Part shown: positions 40,601 to 47,818 of the stretch, in pieces
Layout: the number at the start of each line of letters is the position of its first letter
How positions within the stretch are numbered: the first letter of the stretch is position 1
Source of the DNA: a virus
Length of the DNA: 64,000 nt
Reading direction: 5' to 3' (one strand)
IMG/VR virus record: IMGVR_UViG_3300034418_010679
Coordinates: 1-64,000 of that record
Position numbers and translations under genes: made by a program
Notes under the pieces: generated by a model
Databases searched by the model: none
The model's input: only the letters and a program-made list of their open reading frames with translations
Told to the model about the DNA's origin: nothing

Positions 40601-42632
40601 TAACAGTTTTACCACCGTGAACTGCGTATGCAGCCATACCACAAACATCTGAACCTGCAAATGTTGTGTCTGTTGGGGATGAGGCATCAGCAGCGTGGAC
40701 GCCAAATAGAGAGCCACTTGTGTCATAACCAATGTAAAAATCACTAGCATTAGTTTGTTGTGTTGGGAAGTAAATGTTACTTTCAATGGAAAATGCTTTG
40801 AAACCGCCTGTTACATAACTTTGGTTATTTGCGTCAGAGCCAGTAAAGTTGAAGATGCTTGCCTCGTTTGGCAAGGTTGTTTTGGCTACAAGGTTTTTCA
40901 AGCCATAGAAGTCAACTGTTTTATCTTTGAACTGGTCTATTTCATCTCTGTTCTCTATTGTTGTTGTGGTATTGTTAGCAAAGTTGCGGAGCCTAATAAG
41001 GTTTCCGTCAATACCATAACAATGGAGAAGGTTTCTAATGGACTTTTGTGTGCCCTTTGTTTTGTAGATGTGCAGCAAGTTGTTGTAAATGTTGCGGTAG
41101 ACATGGTTTTTCAAGTCTGAAATAGAGCCGCTTACTAGGTTTGCTACTGTTGTTTTTTCTTGTATGTCTGCTAAAACATCGGAGCCCAAGAAACCAGAAG
41201 CGTCAAAACCACTTCCCTCTAAGAGTTTTTCATAGTATGGGAATATTTTTAGGTCTTGGGCTTGGTAATCTTTTCTTTTTACTTTCTCGAAAGAACTTAT
41301 CTGTGCGTACATTTCATCGAACTTTGCGCCGATGATGTGTGAGAGGTATTCAAGGTCGTTTGTATCTTGGTCACGAATCCACTCTGGCATTAGCTGGTAG
41401 AAACTGTGGTAGTTGTTTCTATCGAATACTCGACCCTCTTGCACCTTGTCAGCTTCCAGTGAAGCAACATCTGGGTGGTTTGAGTAGATAATGGGGTCTG
41501 GAACTTCGTAAAAAGATGTGCTGTATTCCTCAATAGCTGAACCTGTTGAACGGGCTGTGCTGAGGTAGTTTAGAATACTTGCGCTTGCCACTCGACCAGA
41601 GTAGTCAAGAACTGTTTGGTCAATAGACGCAGTTGCGGTGATACCCTCATTAAACTTTAAGTAAAGACTGAGTGGGTGTGTTTCTGTGTTGGCTGTGTTT
41701 GAGCCACCGTAAACATGTGTGTTGTAGTTCAAGCCGATTTGTTTTGTTGTTCTTTTTGTCTTCCAGTAGCGGAACTCGTCAATGCCGCCCTTATAGTAAT
41801 ACGTTTGAGCAAAGCCAACATTACCGGAAACAGCATTAACCGTCGTAGTTACTGTGTTTGAGTCGGTTAGCTGCTCAGTGTAGACACCATCAACGTACAG
41901 AGTTGATACAAGGTTGTCGCTACTGTTCAGATCAAATGTCAAGGCATAGTGGTGCCACTCTGCATCATATCCGGTAAGAGTGCTGAACGTTGAAAAAGCC
42001 TCTGTGCCCCCTGCTGATGAAGACTTTGCTGCAATAAGCTGCACACCAGTTCCACCGGGATTGTTGAGGTAAATAACAAAATAGTTGCCAGAACTATCAA
42101 CTGTTTCAAAGATACCGCCTGAAAAAGCTGAACCGTTTGGCTTCGCCCAAAACTCTACTGTTACACCGGCTTCTGCATCAAAGGAAAGGTTATTCGTCTG
42201 TAACGATGAAGAGTTGTAAACATTGTTTACGTTTGGTCCTGCTTTAATTTCAACTCTCTGAGTTGAACTCGCGCCTTCGTTTAGTGTGATAAAGCCCGTT
42301 GTTTTTGGGTAAAGGTCGTTCCAAATGTAGTAGTCAAATGTTGTTGACTCATTTAGAAACTTGTAAACCTCAGACTGTGAGCCGTCGTAAGGGTAGTCGT
42401 TGTAGATTCTTTGAATACCTGTTTCATAGTGATACTCGGCTAAACCATAGCGAACATAGTTGCCAAGGCTCGCTGAGATATCGACAAACGCAAATACTTT
42501 TTTATCAAAGTCGCTTTTTTGTTTTAGATCGGCAAGAGTTTTAAAGTCGTCTGAACCGCTAACGTTGATATTAGCCTTTGTTGACTTTAATGCTGTTTGT
42601 GATGTTGGTTTGAAAAACTTTTTTAGACTCAT
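34632..42632 (-). CDS. Giant virion protein with lectin-like (LamG) domain
   Basis: 2666 aa, the largest gene here at 8 kb. It begins MSLKKFFKPTSQTALKSTKA. Residues about 130-310 form a laminin-G/concanavalin-type domain (VTVEFWAKPNG, GYDAEWHHYALTFDLN, STLYVDGVYTEQL, GGIDEFRYWKTKRT). A helical region follows with WIRDQDTNDLEYLSHIIGAK and HIYKTKGTQKSIRNLLHCYG, the latter resembling tail proteins in which a 'KGT...IRxLLxxYG' helix precedes a wedge-binding domain. The remaining 2000 residues are beta-rich with few motifs. It may combine roles that T4 spreads over gp7 and other wedge proteins or act as a baseplate-attached fibre. Function unproven. Confidence 0.6.
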   Translation of the reverse strand: MSLKKFFKPTSQTALKSTKANINVSGSDDFKTLADLKQKSDFDKKVFAFVDISASLGNYVRYGLAEYHYETGIQRIYNDYPYDGSQSEVYKFLNESTTFDYYIWNDLYPKTTGFITLNEGASSTQRVEIKAGPNVNNVYNSSSLQTNNLSFDAEAGVTVEFWAKPNGSAFSGGIFETVDSSGNYFVIYLNNPGGTGVQLIAAKSSSAGGTEAFSTFSTLTGYDAEWHHYALTFDLNSSDNLVSTLYVDGVYTEQLTDSNTVTTTVNAVSGNVGFAQTYYYKGGIDEFRYWKTKRTTKQIGLNYNTHVYGGSNTANTETHPLSLYLKFNEGITATASIDQTVLDYSGRVASASILNYLSTARSTGSAIEEYSTSFYEVPDPIIYSNHPDVASLEADKVQEGRVFDRNNYHSFYQLMPEWIRDQDTNDLEYLSHIIGAKFDEMYAQISSFEKVKRKDYQAQDLKIFPYYEKLLEGSGFDASGFLGSDVLADIQEKTTVANLVSGSISDLKNHVYRNIYNNLLHIYKTKGTQKSIRNLLHCYGIDGNLIRLRNFANNTTTTIENRDEIDQFKDKTVDFYGLKNLVAKTTLPNEASIFNFTGSDANNQSYVTGGFKAFSIESNIYFPTQQTNASDFYIGYDTSGSLFGVHAADASSPTDTTFAGSDVCGMAAYAVHGGKTVRQGKFVLSSSNGHFTAVESDTYDIFDSTNWNLAIVVEPDGDPRNVASTTNQDYVARLIGYQVESGFTVNSFNITASISAADGDSMSTESKRVFVGAERTNFTGSILHRSYARIGNCKFYGDSLEEDEVYLHAKYKNSEGRIRPFENANRKNGDDTTFVPQYLTKLFEWDFELVSSPDAAGQFSVVDTTSASIDYADAFGNYGPAVAKTYTGFGYEFPTDIKVFENEFISKVRLTNPEESTAINVVNSDGESTIIFQPNEAAARDSVIIGKSMYDAVSGDMLKAFAGITDFNYLIGNPVNRYRVDYKDLDHLRRLYFESVENNPKLEKFTKYFKWLDTVVDTIIDNLIPATTNIASDSPNLVESHVLERNKYPLKYPTLEFKTPDPSASIGSIFSTQNIATRLNLLDDRRDLAQGSFNFASSSAKTPNYVSVYQIGAEQPLSGNITPVSIVNVQTVTSSDDSRREGSVAPKNFASSTVGNFREDYEVVQAVGQKGAFNGKYLAIEGNPGVAQSRFVTSTFDYALPERNKYKTVFRSLFNAPGGPETMGGGLDTAARELSVYNNINYRNTVVRDALEELLIIPSAFGGYQSGSTTTASFHKTARNGYTRKQYSGANIVDKKVFDNYYVQTQIPATDLAYAWITESYQSADIRRYQTQSVYSPNEQITFLSASNQGADISVGQETLIYGYDEFSAPLESDSTFLGDPFVPLNFWLLDPVSASQNTLGYPLSLGIGAYDLDGYARTVGSDPLIGAQQLISTLNSRRNGPYGYASWRAYRKDSHPIVRAHRNSNIISFLTSSKLVIRGETLLINHLNNVTQTPVSTTDPLYIKLLAADFDLKTSYENEKMGFTQPALQENQANFENGLDNKTTFLDRVLAAENTEPQIFVDTIALRTSIYPLKDNQFLQLTRARDVFDNKWWRNSRTDRQQVLSTNVFGFSFSSFAGKSGTPYQSRWSMDARDDFLITKPEGDSKDPSTGFKYGPNNPSGSGILQNSYTTFHLFPDASAGSLLKYGPLYSRRTIEFITESAGSPLPSVINTSVTGGILNTGEALWEVGSQSGRNPFYNSYDNYAEELRRRGKDHSIVAEFKITDHIDTYLSNGFDFAAQLSGFLSLTGTSDFSVNRYSSAELSEVVAGLKTETSLGVKKFGLKAKALLKLLPYEGFYPQQRTVQLAQELSQSYVDSLENFDDDGLGFKNPKQFFFEPYVTPGILFNTIKSGLAVDYPMYEYTGTLLGGTSAEVVRIFTSAHTGSSTYYGDAITNEWISTASFWWFEAGLQYPTPYSASYPFINKYLGLDYRFFDTPSNVDNNTRGGGLVRRVPFEAMLDPYSNYKEKYIQFDANHLAASTGSFTTVGSKPKINYTLFANNYFAETVNFFLKRGLVSFEGEAKDTFAFDTTKTYQMDFTLTNADISSIEEFTTKIKKQLPKITGSTPFKDVFLDTTSILEPTKNCIMYDRADAFGFASNAFATASEGHVEARKFSSFTPPYYNGFARARYTFTPTQEQHTLEEVVSKMQISYLRASENPYSVLLRDPEFVAESLSSVTLNQLDDDMQISSSFIVDAVVEEKKIKFNEDGDVVDFESFDTPRKKLVIHSKYECPILNFKEVDINRPQFGETTAPRGMWHQNGTIPDYSSVGVFAEISDGFTKVSSRGFSSASLADALGIAKEKKAIGRLATSRDLKEGLVVLPYYVDNTKDQPIRFFELTNDAVRKTLKKANRKSVSSADDQLVRQARLMKEYVFPPFLDWVTFSPPDLTEANIQSNVRKPVMYVFEFSRTLSQQDLANIWQGVLPDAGLTAVEQEAVIDLGTGFDSLTAEDGTPVDIINANIQSLLASGKEPVFEDDVKALNELDFDDLKFFVFKVKKRGEFQYSRITKAVEDDNLQFDFKPFGVQTELPFFDDFGKKRLAYSYNYPYDFCSLIELAKVDSQIELSEKIATIAPTTPDEPPAFVNQTVEEDTAQAGALGAAVDAGTLSNNATLQALTNLIGGGNE

Positions 42633-44054
42633 TTACTCAACCCTAAATTTGAATGTATCGGCTGGCTCAATATACTTTCCTTGTAAATAGAGTTTAAAGG
42701 AGATTTCATACTGGTAACCTGACTCAAAATCTGCAAATTCTAAGTCGGTGTAAGAGCCTGATACATCATAGGACATAAGAGTTTGTTCGTCTGAACCTGT
42801 GCCATAGGCAATAATCGTTTGATTATCAACCACTCTTTTTACTTGGTAATAAACTTTTTCTACTATCTCTGATTCTATGGCAGTTGTAGCTGTGGTGTAG
42901 ATAGTTGGAGACCAATCACGTTGACGAATGTAGAGTCTTAGTCTTGCTTTGTCGCCAGTTGTGTATGTTGAGCGCAAGTTGGTCAGGTTGACAACATATT
43001 GTGCATCTGGGTTGTATGTCTCGGAAGCAAAGTCTTTTACGGTTATTGCCGTGCCGGTGTGGTATTCTGTTGAGCCAGAGAACCAAACATCATAAACCTC
43101 AGAGGCTGTTGTGTCAAGTTCTGCTGACGCAGTGTAAATACCAGTATCAACATAGCCACCTGTAATGGCTGTTGTGTTGATAGCGGAACCACCAAGTGTC
43201 TCGTAGAAATTTACATAGATAGCACCTGTGCCAACGCCAGGAATGTTTCTCAACTGCCCTCTAATGTTATTGTAGAGGTAGATGGTGTTTGTGTTCTCGG
43301 CAGAAGTTGCCAAAGATGAGCTTGCGTAGAAATTACCACGGTCGTCGCCCTCTGATGAGTTCCAACGTGCTTCTACTGCTGGTCTTTTGAAAAAATATTC
43401 GCTCCCTCTCGCAAAGAATTTCTTCGTGTAGTAGGAAGAAGAAGCAATGAGGTTTCCTGTGCCGCTTTCGTATGAAGAAGAAAGTTTGACCAAGAAGCCA
43501 TAGTTTTGTTTTGTTCCTGCGAGCCATTGTTCAACAGTGTCGGTCACATCAATTTCAAGGTCTTCGATACCTGTTGTAAATGTTTGTGTTTGTTCTGGGG
43601 AAGTATGAAGGTCTCCACCAGCCGAAGTCCAGCTTGTGTATGTTGAGCCATCGTAGGATGCTGTGAGCCAGTTTGATACACCTGTGTCGAGGTAGTCATC
43701 CATGTCTAGACCGATGCCTTCGTCCCAAGAACGGGAAACAGCATTTACAGTCATAACAAAGTTTGTTGCGTTTGTGCCTTCGTGTGGGGCGTTGAAAAGT
43801 CTTAGGTAAAAGCTAACCGAACCAGAGGCTGGAATGTCTCCTGCTGTTCTTTTTGCAGCAATATCAGTTGTATCGAACTCGACTAGAACGCGGGAGTTCT
43901 CTAATGAAGCTGTGGAAAATGAGCCAAACAGCGAATAAACTTCTAAAACATCTGCTGCGCCCATGTTGGCGTCTGTGGCTCTTGAAGTTCTAATAGCTCC
44001 GTAGCCATTTGTTATTGTGTTATCTTTTGTAGCGAAGAACTTTTTGATTGCCAT
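42633..44054 (-). CDS. Baseplate/tail structural protein (DNRLRE-like N-terminal domain)
   Basis: 473 aa. The start MAIKKFFATKDNTITNGYG, followed by NMGAADVLEVYS and SRVLVEFDTTDI, resembles DNRLRE-type beta domains, in which a series of strands carries 'N-x-G-x-x-x-x-L-x-V' and 'L-I-x-F-D'. It continues with SVSFYLRLFNAPH, AVSRSWDEGIG and VTDTVEQWLAG, all usual in that domain. The rest is beta-rich. Its place directly after the gp6-like gene and before the giant protein suggests a baseplate wedge partner or adhesin. The start is in a TAATG junction. Confidence 0.55.
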   Translation of the reverse strand: MAIKKFFATKDNTITNGYGAIRTSRATDANMGAADVLEVYSLFGSFSTASLENSRVLVEFDTTDIAAKRTAGDIPASGSVSFYLRLFNAPHEGTNATNFVMTVNAVSRSWDEGIGLDMDDYLDTGVSNWLTASYDGSTYTSWTSAGGDLHTSPEQTQTFTTGIEDLEIDVTDTVEQWLAGTKQNYGFLVKLSSSYESGTGNLIASSSYYTKKFFARGSEYFFKRPAVEARWNSSEGDDRGNFYASSSLATSAENTNTIYLYNNIRGQLRNIPGVGTGAIYVNFYETLGGSAINTTAITGGYVDTGIYTASAELDTTASEVYDVWFSGSTEYHTGTAITVKDFASETYNPDAQYVVNLTNLRSTYTTGDKARLRLYIRQRDWSPTIYTTATTAIESEIVEKVYYQVKRVVDNQTIIAYGTGSDEQTLMSYDVSGSYTDLEFADFESGYQYEISFKLYLQGKYIEPADTFKFRVE

Positions 44055-45862
44055 TAGACTGCCTCTGCGGTAATGCTTGTACTAAATAGTTTTATCTCAA
44101 ACACATAGTCTTCTGGGATGGTGATGAATCTGCCATCTGATGTTGTATTTCTGATAAAGTCATATTCAACGTCGGAAAACGAACCGCCAGTTAGTGAGTA
44201 GAACTCCATTTTTAGAATATCGGTGACTTGCTCTGTGTCGTTCAATATTCTTATGAGTTCGGAAACATTTATTGACTCACCGAAGTTATATTTTCTTCTG
44301 TTGAAGTAATCCTCAGTGACTTCAATGGCTGTTGAGATGGCTTCAACATTGTTGTATGCTCTGTTGGATACAAATGAGAACCTTACACCGAAGTTGACTA
44401 TTCTGCCATCTAGAATATCAACGGAGTCGGAAATGGTTTTGTACTGTGATAACCAAACTTTCAAGTTGTCTTTCACAGCTTGACTTGTAGTTGTGAGAGC
44501 CCCTGTGTCGTCCTCGGAGAGAACATAAAGGTTAATAGACCTTCTTGGAGAAAAGTCGTCTCTTAGGGCAATTGCTCTCTTGATAGCCCCAAACTGTGCT
44601 GGCATTCTGTATGAGAAGTTCACATAGTCTGTTGGCGTAACAACTCTGCCTTGCGAGGACATGAGACCCATCACTGCTTCTCTAATCTCTTCGTCAGTTA
44701 GTGATAGACGGCTTCCTGCTATTTGCTCTTGGTTTTCAACCTCTATAGAAGTCCTTACCTCTGCTTTAAGTGTTTCATCGGTAGCCGCTGTTGAAAAAAC
44801 ATAAATTGCATCGTCAACATTTGTTAGGGAGTATTGTGGTGCTGAAATAAGGTCTGCTGTGTTTACACGGTATGTAATAGTAAGCTGTGTGTTTGATGGT
44901 CCAATACCAAACTTATCAGTAGCCTTTAAAACAGTTGGGTCAAGAATTGTTGAAGAAACATAGTCCTTGCCTTGTTTCTGTAAAACAACGTTTGAAGGGT
45001 CATTGATGCTGTCGAGAGTTGAGTCGGAATCTTCTTTTCCGTTTCCAAATATTAAACTAAAATTTTCATCCTCAAACTTTGTGACAAACCTTCTTGAAGC
45101 TACAACAGGTTTCATAACATTTATTGTATTTGATGCTGTCGAGCCCTGGTTAGGAAAGGATTTATACACAATGTTTTGTGTAAGCGCATCAACTTGGTAG
45201 TATTCATTGCCTTCTATATCAAATACTGAAATAACCTCAATAACATTGTCTTCTTCTATTTCTGTTGAGTAAAACTTTGTGTTGTCAGACTGATCTTCAA
45301 CGTCTACATCAATAGTGCGAATCACGCCAGAGGCAACCTGTGCATCAACCTTAGCGGCATATTTTGTGGGAATGCCCGTTGTGTTATTTACCTCAGAAAC
45401 AACAAACTCTACGTCTGCTTCGGTAAAGTCAATATCTTCAACAAGGCTAAACACTGCGCCCTCACCAGAACTAAAAGTTGTTCCTCTTTTTAGAACTGGG
45501 AGGTAATCTCTGTTTGGACCGGAGTTGTCAGCGGCTGATGGAATGTTCAAATATATGGTTACGACACCAGTTACATTTGGAGAAAGTGGGTCACTGTATC
45601 CCATTTGCCTTGCAAGGGCAATAATATTGTCACGGTTGATAGCAGTTGAGAGGTTGTTCTCGTTCGATTGATAATCAAGCTGAAATGACATAACGTCGCC
45701 AAGATAAGCAACGGCATCTAAAATAAATGAGCCAAATGAAGCGTCTGTGAAATCGCTGTATTGATTAGGGTAAAACCTTTTTGCATAGGTTACCAGTTCG
45801 TCTTTGATGGCGTCAAAGTCTCTCGCCAAATAGTTTATTTGTGGTTTGTTTGGATTTGCCAT
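44054..45862 (-). CDS. gp6: Baseplate wedge protein (T4 gp6-like, baseplate J family)
   Basis: 602 aa (T4 gp6 is 660 aa). gp6 dimers form the continuous ring that keeps wedges together and triggers sheath contraction. Characteristic parts are INYLARDFDAIKDELVTYAK, the FYPNQYSDFTDASFGSFILD region followed by AVAYLGDVMSFQLDYQSNE, NLSTAINRDNIIALARQMGY, and, in the second half, RLSLTDEEIREAV with GRVVTPTDYVNFSYRMP. It follows a gp25-like gene, the same pairing as in many contractile tails (gp25 then baseplate J). It starts in a TAATG junction. Confidence 0.85.
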   Translation of the reverse strand: MANPNKPQINYLARDFDAIKDELVTYAKRFYPNQYSDFTDASFGSFILDAVAYLGDVMSFQLDYQSNENNLSTAINRDNIIALARQMGYSDPLSPNVTGVVTIYLNIPSAADNSGPNRDYLPVLKRGTTFSSGEGAVFSLVEDIDFTEADVEFVVSEVNNTTGIPTKYAAKVDAQVASGVIRTIDVDVEDQSDNTKFYSTEIEEDNVIEVISVFDIEGNEYYQVDALTQNIVYKSFPNQGSTASNTINVMKPVVASRRFVTKFEDENFSLIFGNGKEDSDSTLDSINDPSNVVLQKQGKDYVSSTILDPTVLKATDKFGIGPSNTQLTITYRVNTADLISAPQYSLTNVDDAIYVFSTAATDETLKAEVRTSIEVENQEQIAGSRLSLTDEEIREAVMGLMSSQGRVVTPTDYVNFSYRMPAQFGAIKRAIALRDDFSPRRSINLYVLSEDDTGALTTTSQAVKDNLKVWLSQYKTISDSVDILDGRIVNFGVRFSFVSNRAYNNVEAISTAIEVTEDYFNRRKYNFGESINVSELIRILNDTEQVTDILKMEFYSLTGGSFSDVEYDFIRNTTSDGRFITIPEDYVFEIKLFSTSITAEAV

Positions 45863-46239
45863 TATATACCTACCTCAATCAAGTCTTGTTCTTCTGTGTT
45901 TGTTGGTAAAATGACGTATTTTAAGAGTACCTGCAAAGTCTGCTCACTTATTGAAACGTCAAGTTCCGTGATAGCGATATAGGGAGCATATGTTGTTAGT
46001 TGCTCTTCTATCTCATCTCTAATAGAGACTTCTCCAAACTCCTCGTCAACTGCGGGATCAAATAAAAATGCTCGAAAACCACAACCAAAGTCAATATCGG
46101 TCAACTTTTCGCCCTTCTCGGTTTGCAGTATCATTCTTACATTCTGTTTGGCGTTTTCATTGAAAGTCTTTGTTAGGACATATGAACCTTGAAGTTCATC
46201 TGTTTTTAGCGGTATTGATGGTTGAAATCCTGCTGTCAT
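45862..46239 (-). CDS. gp25: Baseplate wedge protein (T4 gp25-like, GPW/gp25 family)
   Basis: 125 aa from ATG 46239 (T4 gp25 is 132 aa), chosen because it stands one base after the preceding stop; a longer ORF runs back into the upstream gene. The family core is visible: NAKQNVRMILQTEKGEKLTD, IDFGCGFRAFLFDP, EEQLTTYAPYIAITELDVSI. gp25 clamps wedge proteins and seeds sheath polymerisation. Despite the family's old 'lysozyme-like' label there is no enzymatic motif. The next gene is gp6-like, as expected. Confidence 0.85.
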   Translation of the reverse strand: MTAGFQPSIPLKTDELQGSYVLTKTFNENAKQNVRMILQTEKGEKLTDIDFGCGFRAFLFDPAVDEEFGEVSIRDEIEEQLTTYAPYIAITELDVSISEQTLQVLLKYVILPTNTEEQDLIEVGI

Positions 46240-46240
46240 T

Positions 46241-47818
46241 TTATAATAACCTTGACAATTCTCCACAGTCCCTTAGCCAAGGGAAGTCTCCTGATAAATA
46301 GGCGCTGAGAGAAGAAAACAGTTCGTTTATTCCGTCGTCGATTCCCTTGAAGACACCGTTCTTTCTCATAATAGGGATTATTTGTTTCGCTATCTCAACA
46401 TTTGGAATAACATTTATGGTGTTAAATAGGAAAACAGGAACAAACACCGACTTGATAACGGCATCAAAATCTTTTGTTTTTATCAGGTCAATAATGAGCA
46501 ATTCTGCAACTGATGCATCGGTTGGGTATGCGCTGAGTTTGAAAACATCTTTCAAAACAATGTTATTGAACTCGGCACCTTCTTGTAGCACTTTCGTATA
46601 TTCTGAGGCTTTGTATGGGTTTTCTGCACTAGCTAGCACATAAGTTACATGTTCGTATGTCTGCGCTGCCTCCACTTCAACGGTTTTGAATTTCAAACCA
46701 TCAGATGTGTTTTCAGTGACAACTTGGGTGCCTTTAAAAAGGTAAGGTTCCTTATAATAAAATGTTTTCTCAGGAAAAGTCTTGTCTAAAATGGGAGAGT
46801 TTGCATTAACAGGGGCTGGTTTTATGGCGTCAACCGAACATCTTACGCCAAGGGAAATACCCTTAAAAATGGCGTCGAGTGTTTCTCTAAATTGCACAAT
46901 ACTGATACCTTTGAGAGCCTGCTCTGCATTGAGTTTTGGAAACATAATACCCTTCATATAATTATCAAAATCATCGATAGCACAAACAAATGTATTCAAT
47001 GAAATAGAAAGAAGATTAGCCCCCAATGTTGGCTTTAAAAGCGGAGAGGTTTCACCTTCACTAAGAGTAAAAAACATTTTTACAATCTCATCTACTATAA
47101 TTTTTATTTGTTCCTCGGTGATATCTAATTCTGAAATACACTTTTCCATATCGGTCTTGCCTTTGGCGGTTACTCTGACGTATGGCTCAAAACAAAACCT
47201 TGGGTTTTTACTATATCCGGTGTCTGGAAAAACGCCAGTAGTAGAAGGTTGTGGGACTCCGACTTCGGGGTTTGTGATGCGGTAAAACTTTGTTTCTTTC
47301 TTGTTTTCACTCCATCCAGCCCATTTTTTAATTTGCCCATCTTTATCGAGAAAGGTTAGCTTTGTTGTTTTCTCCATCTTGAAGAACTGGTCAACAACTT
47401 CATCAAGAAAGTTTCTTTTTGTTATATCTTTATCGAAGTTGTTTAGTTCTGCAACTTTTGACTGTGGATTGTAGAGTCTCGCACTTAGTTTCTCAATGGC
47501 ACGAAACACAGTTCTTTTTATTGCCACATCAGACAAAAGTCTTATTTCTGTTTCTGTTAGTTCATCGAAACGAATATCGGGGAATGTTTCTGAGACTAGG
47601 GCTTGTGAAATATCTCCTAGTTCGCCTCGGTCTACAAGAGTTTGTTTCACATATTGGAAAAACAAGTCCACTATCAACTCGTCTGTTGGCGAGATAATCT
47701 GGTAGTTGCTCATGTAAACAGGAGGTAGGATGGAAAAGAATATTTCCATTACGATGTTTTTTACTTTTATGTCTGCACCATAGCCGAATAGGGCAGATGC
47801 TAGGGCTTTACTACTCAC
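46241..47818 (-). CDS. Baseplate-region structural protein
   Basis: 525 aa from GTG 47818, chosen because a perfect AAGGAGG stands 7 nt upstream and the start overlaps the previous stop by 8 nt (GTGAGTAG). No family recognised. The protein is largely helical with several cysteines and a charged KMEKTTKLTFLDKDGQIKKW segment. It is followed after one base by gp25 and preceded by the 1570-aa gene, so it belongs to the wedge or hub set; gp53-type roles are possible but not shown. Confidence 0.5.
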   Translation of the reverse strand: MSSKALASALFGYGADIKVKNIVMEIFFSILPPVYMSNYQIISPTDELIVDLFFQYVKQTLVDRGELGDISQALVSETFPDIRFDELTETEIRLLSDVAIKRTVFRAIEKLSARLYNPQSKVAELNNFDKDITKRNFLDEVVDQFFKMEKTTKLTFLDKDGQIKKWAGWSENKKETKFYRITNPEVGVPQPSTTGVFPDTGYSKNPRFCFEPYVRVTAKGKTDMEKCISELDITEEQIKIIVDEIVKMFFTLSEGETSPLLKPTLGANLLSISLNTFVCAIDDFDNYMKGIMFPKLNAEQALKGISIVQFRETLDAIFKGISLGVRCSVDAIKPAPVNANSPILDKTFPEKTFYYKEPYLFKGTQVVTENTSDGLKFKTVEVEAAQTYEHVTYVLASAENPYKASEYTKVLQEGAEFNNIVLKDVFKLSAYPTDASVAELLIIDLIKTKDFDAVIKSVFVPVFLFNTINVIPNVEIAKQIIPIMRKNGVFKGIDDGINELFSSLSAYLSGDFPWLRDCGELSRLL

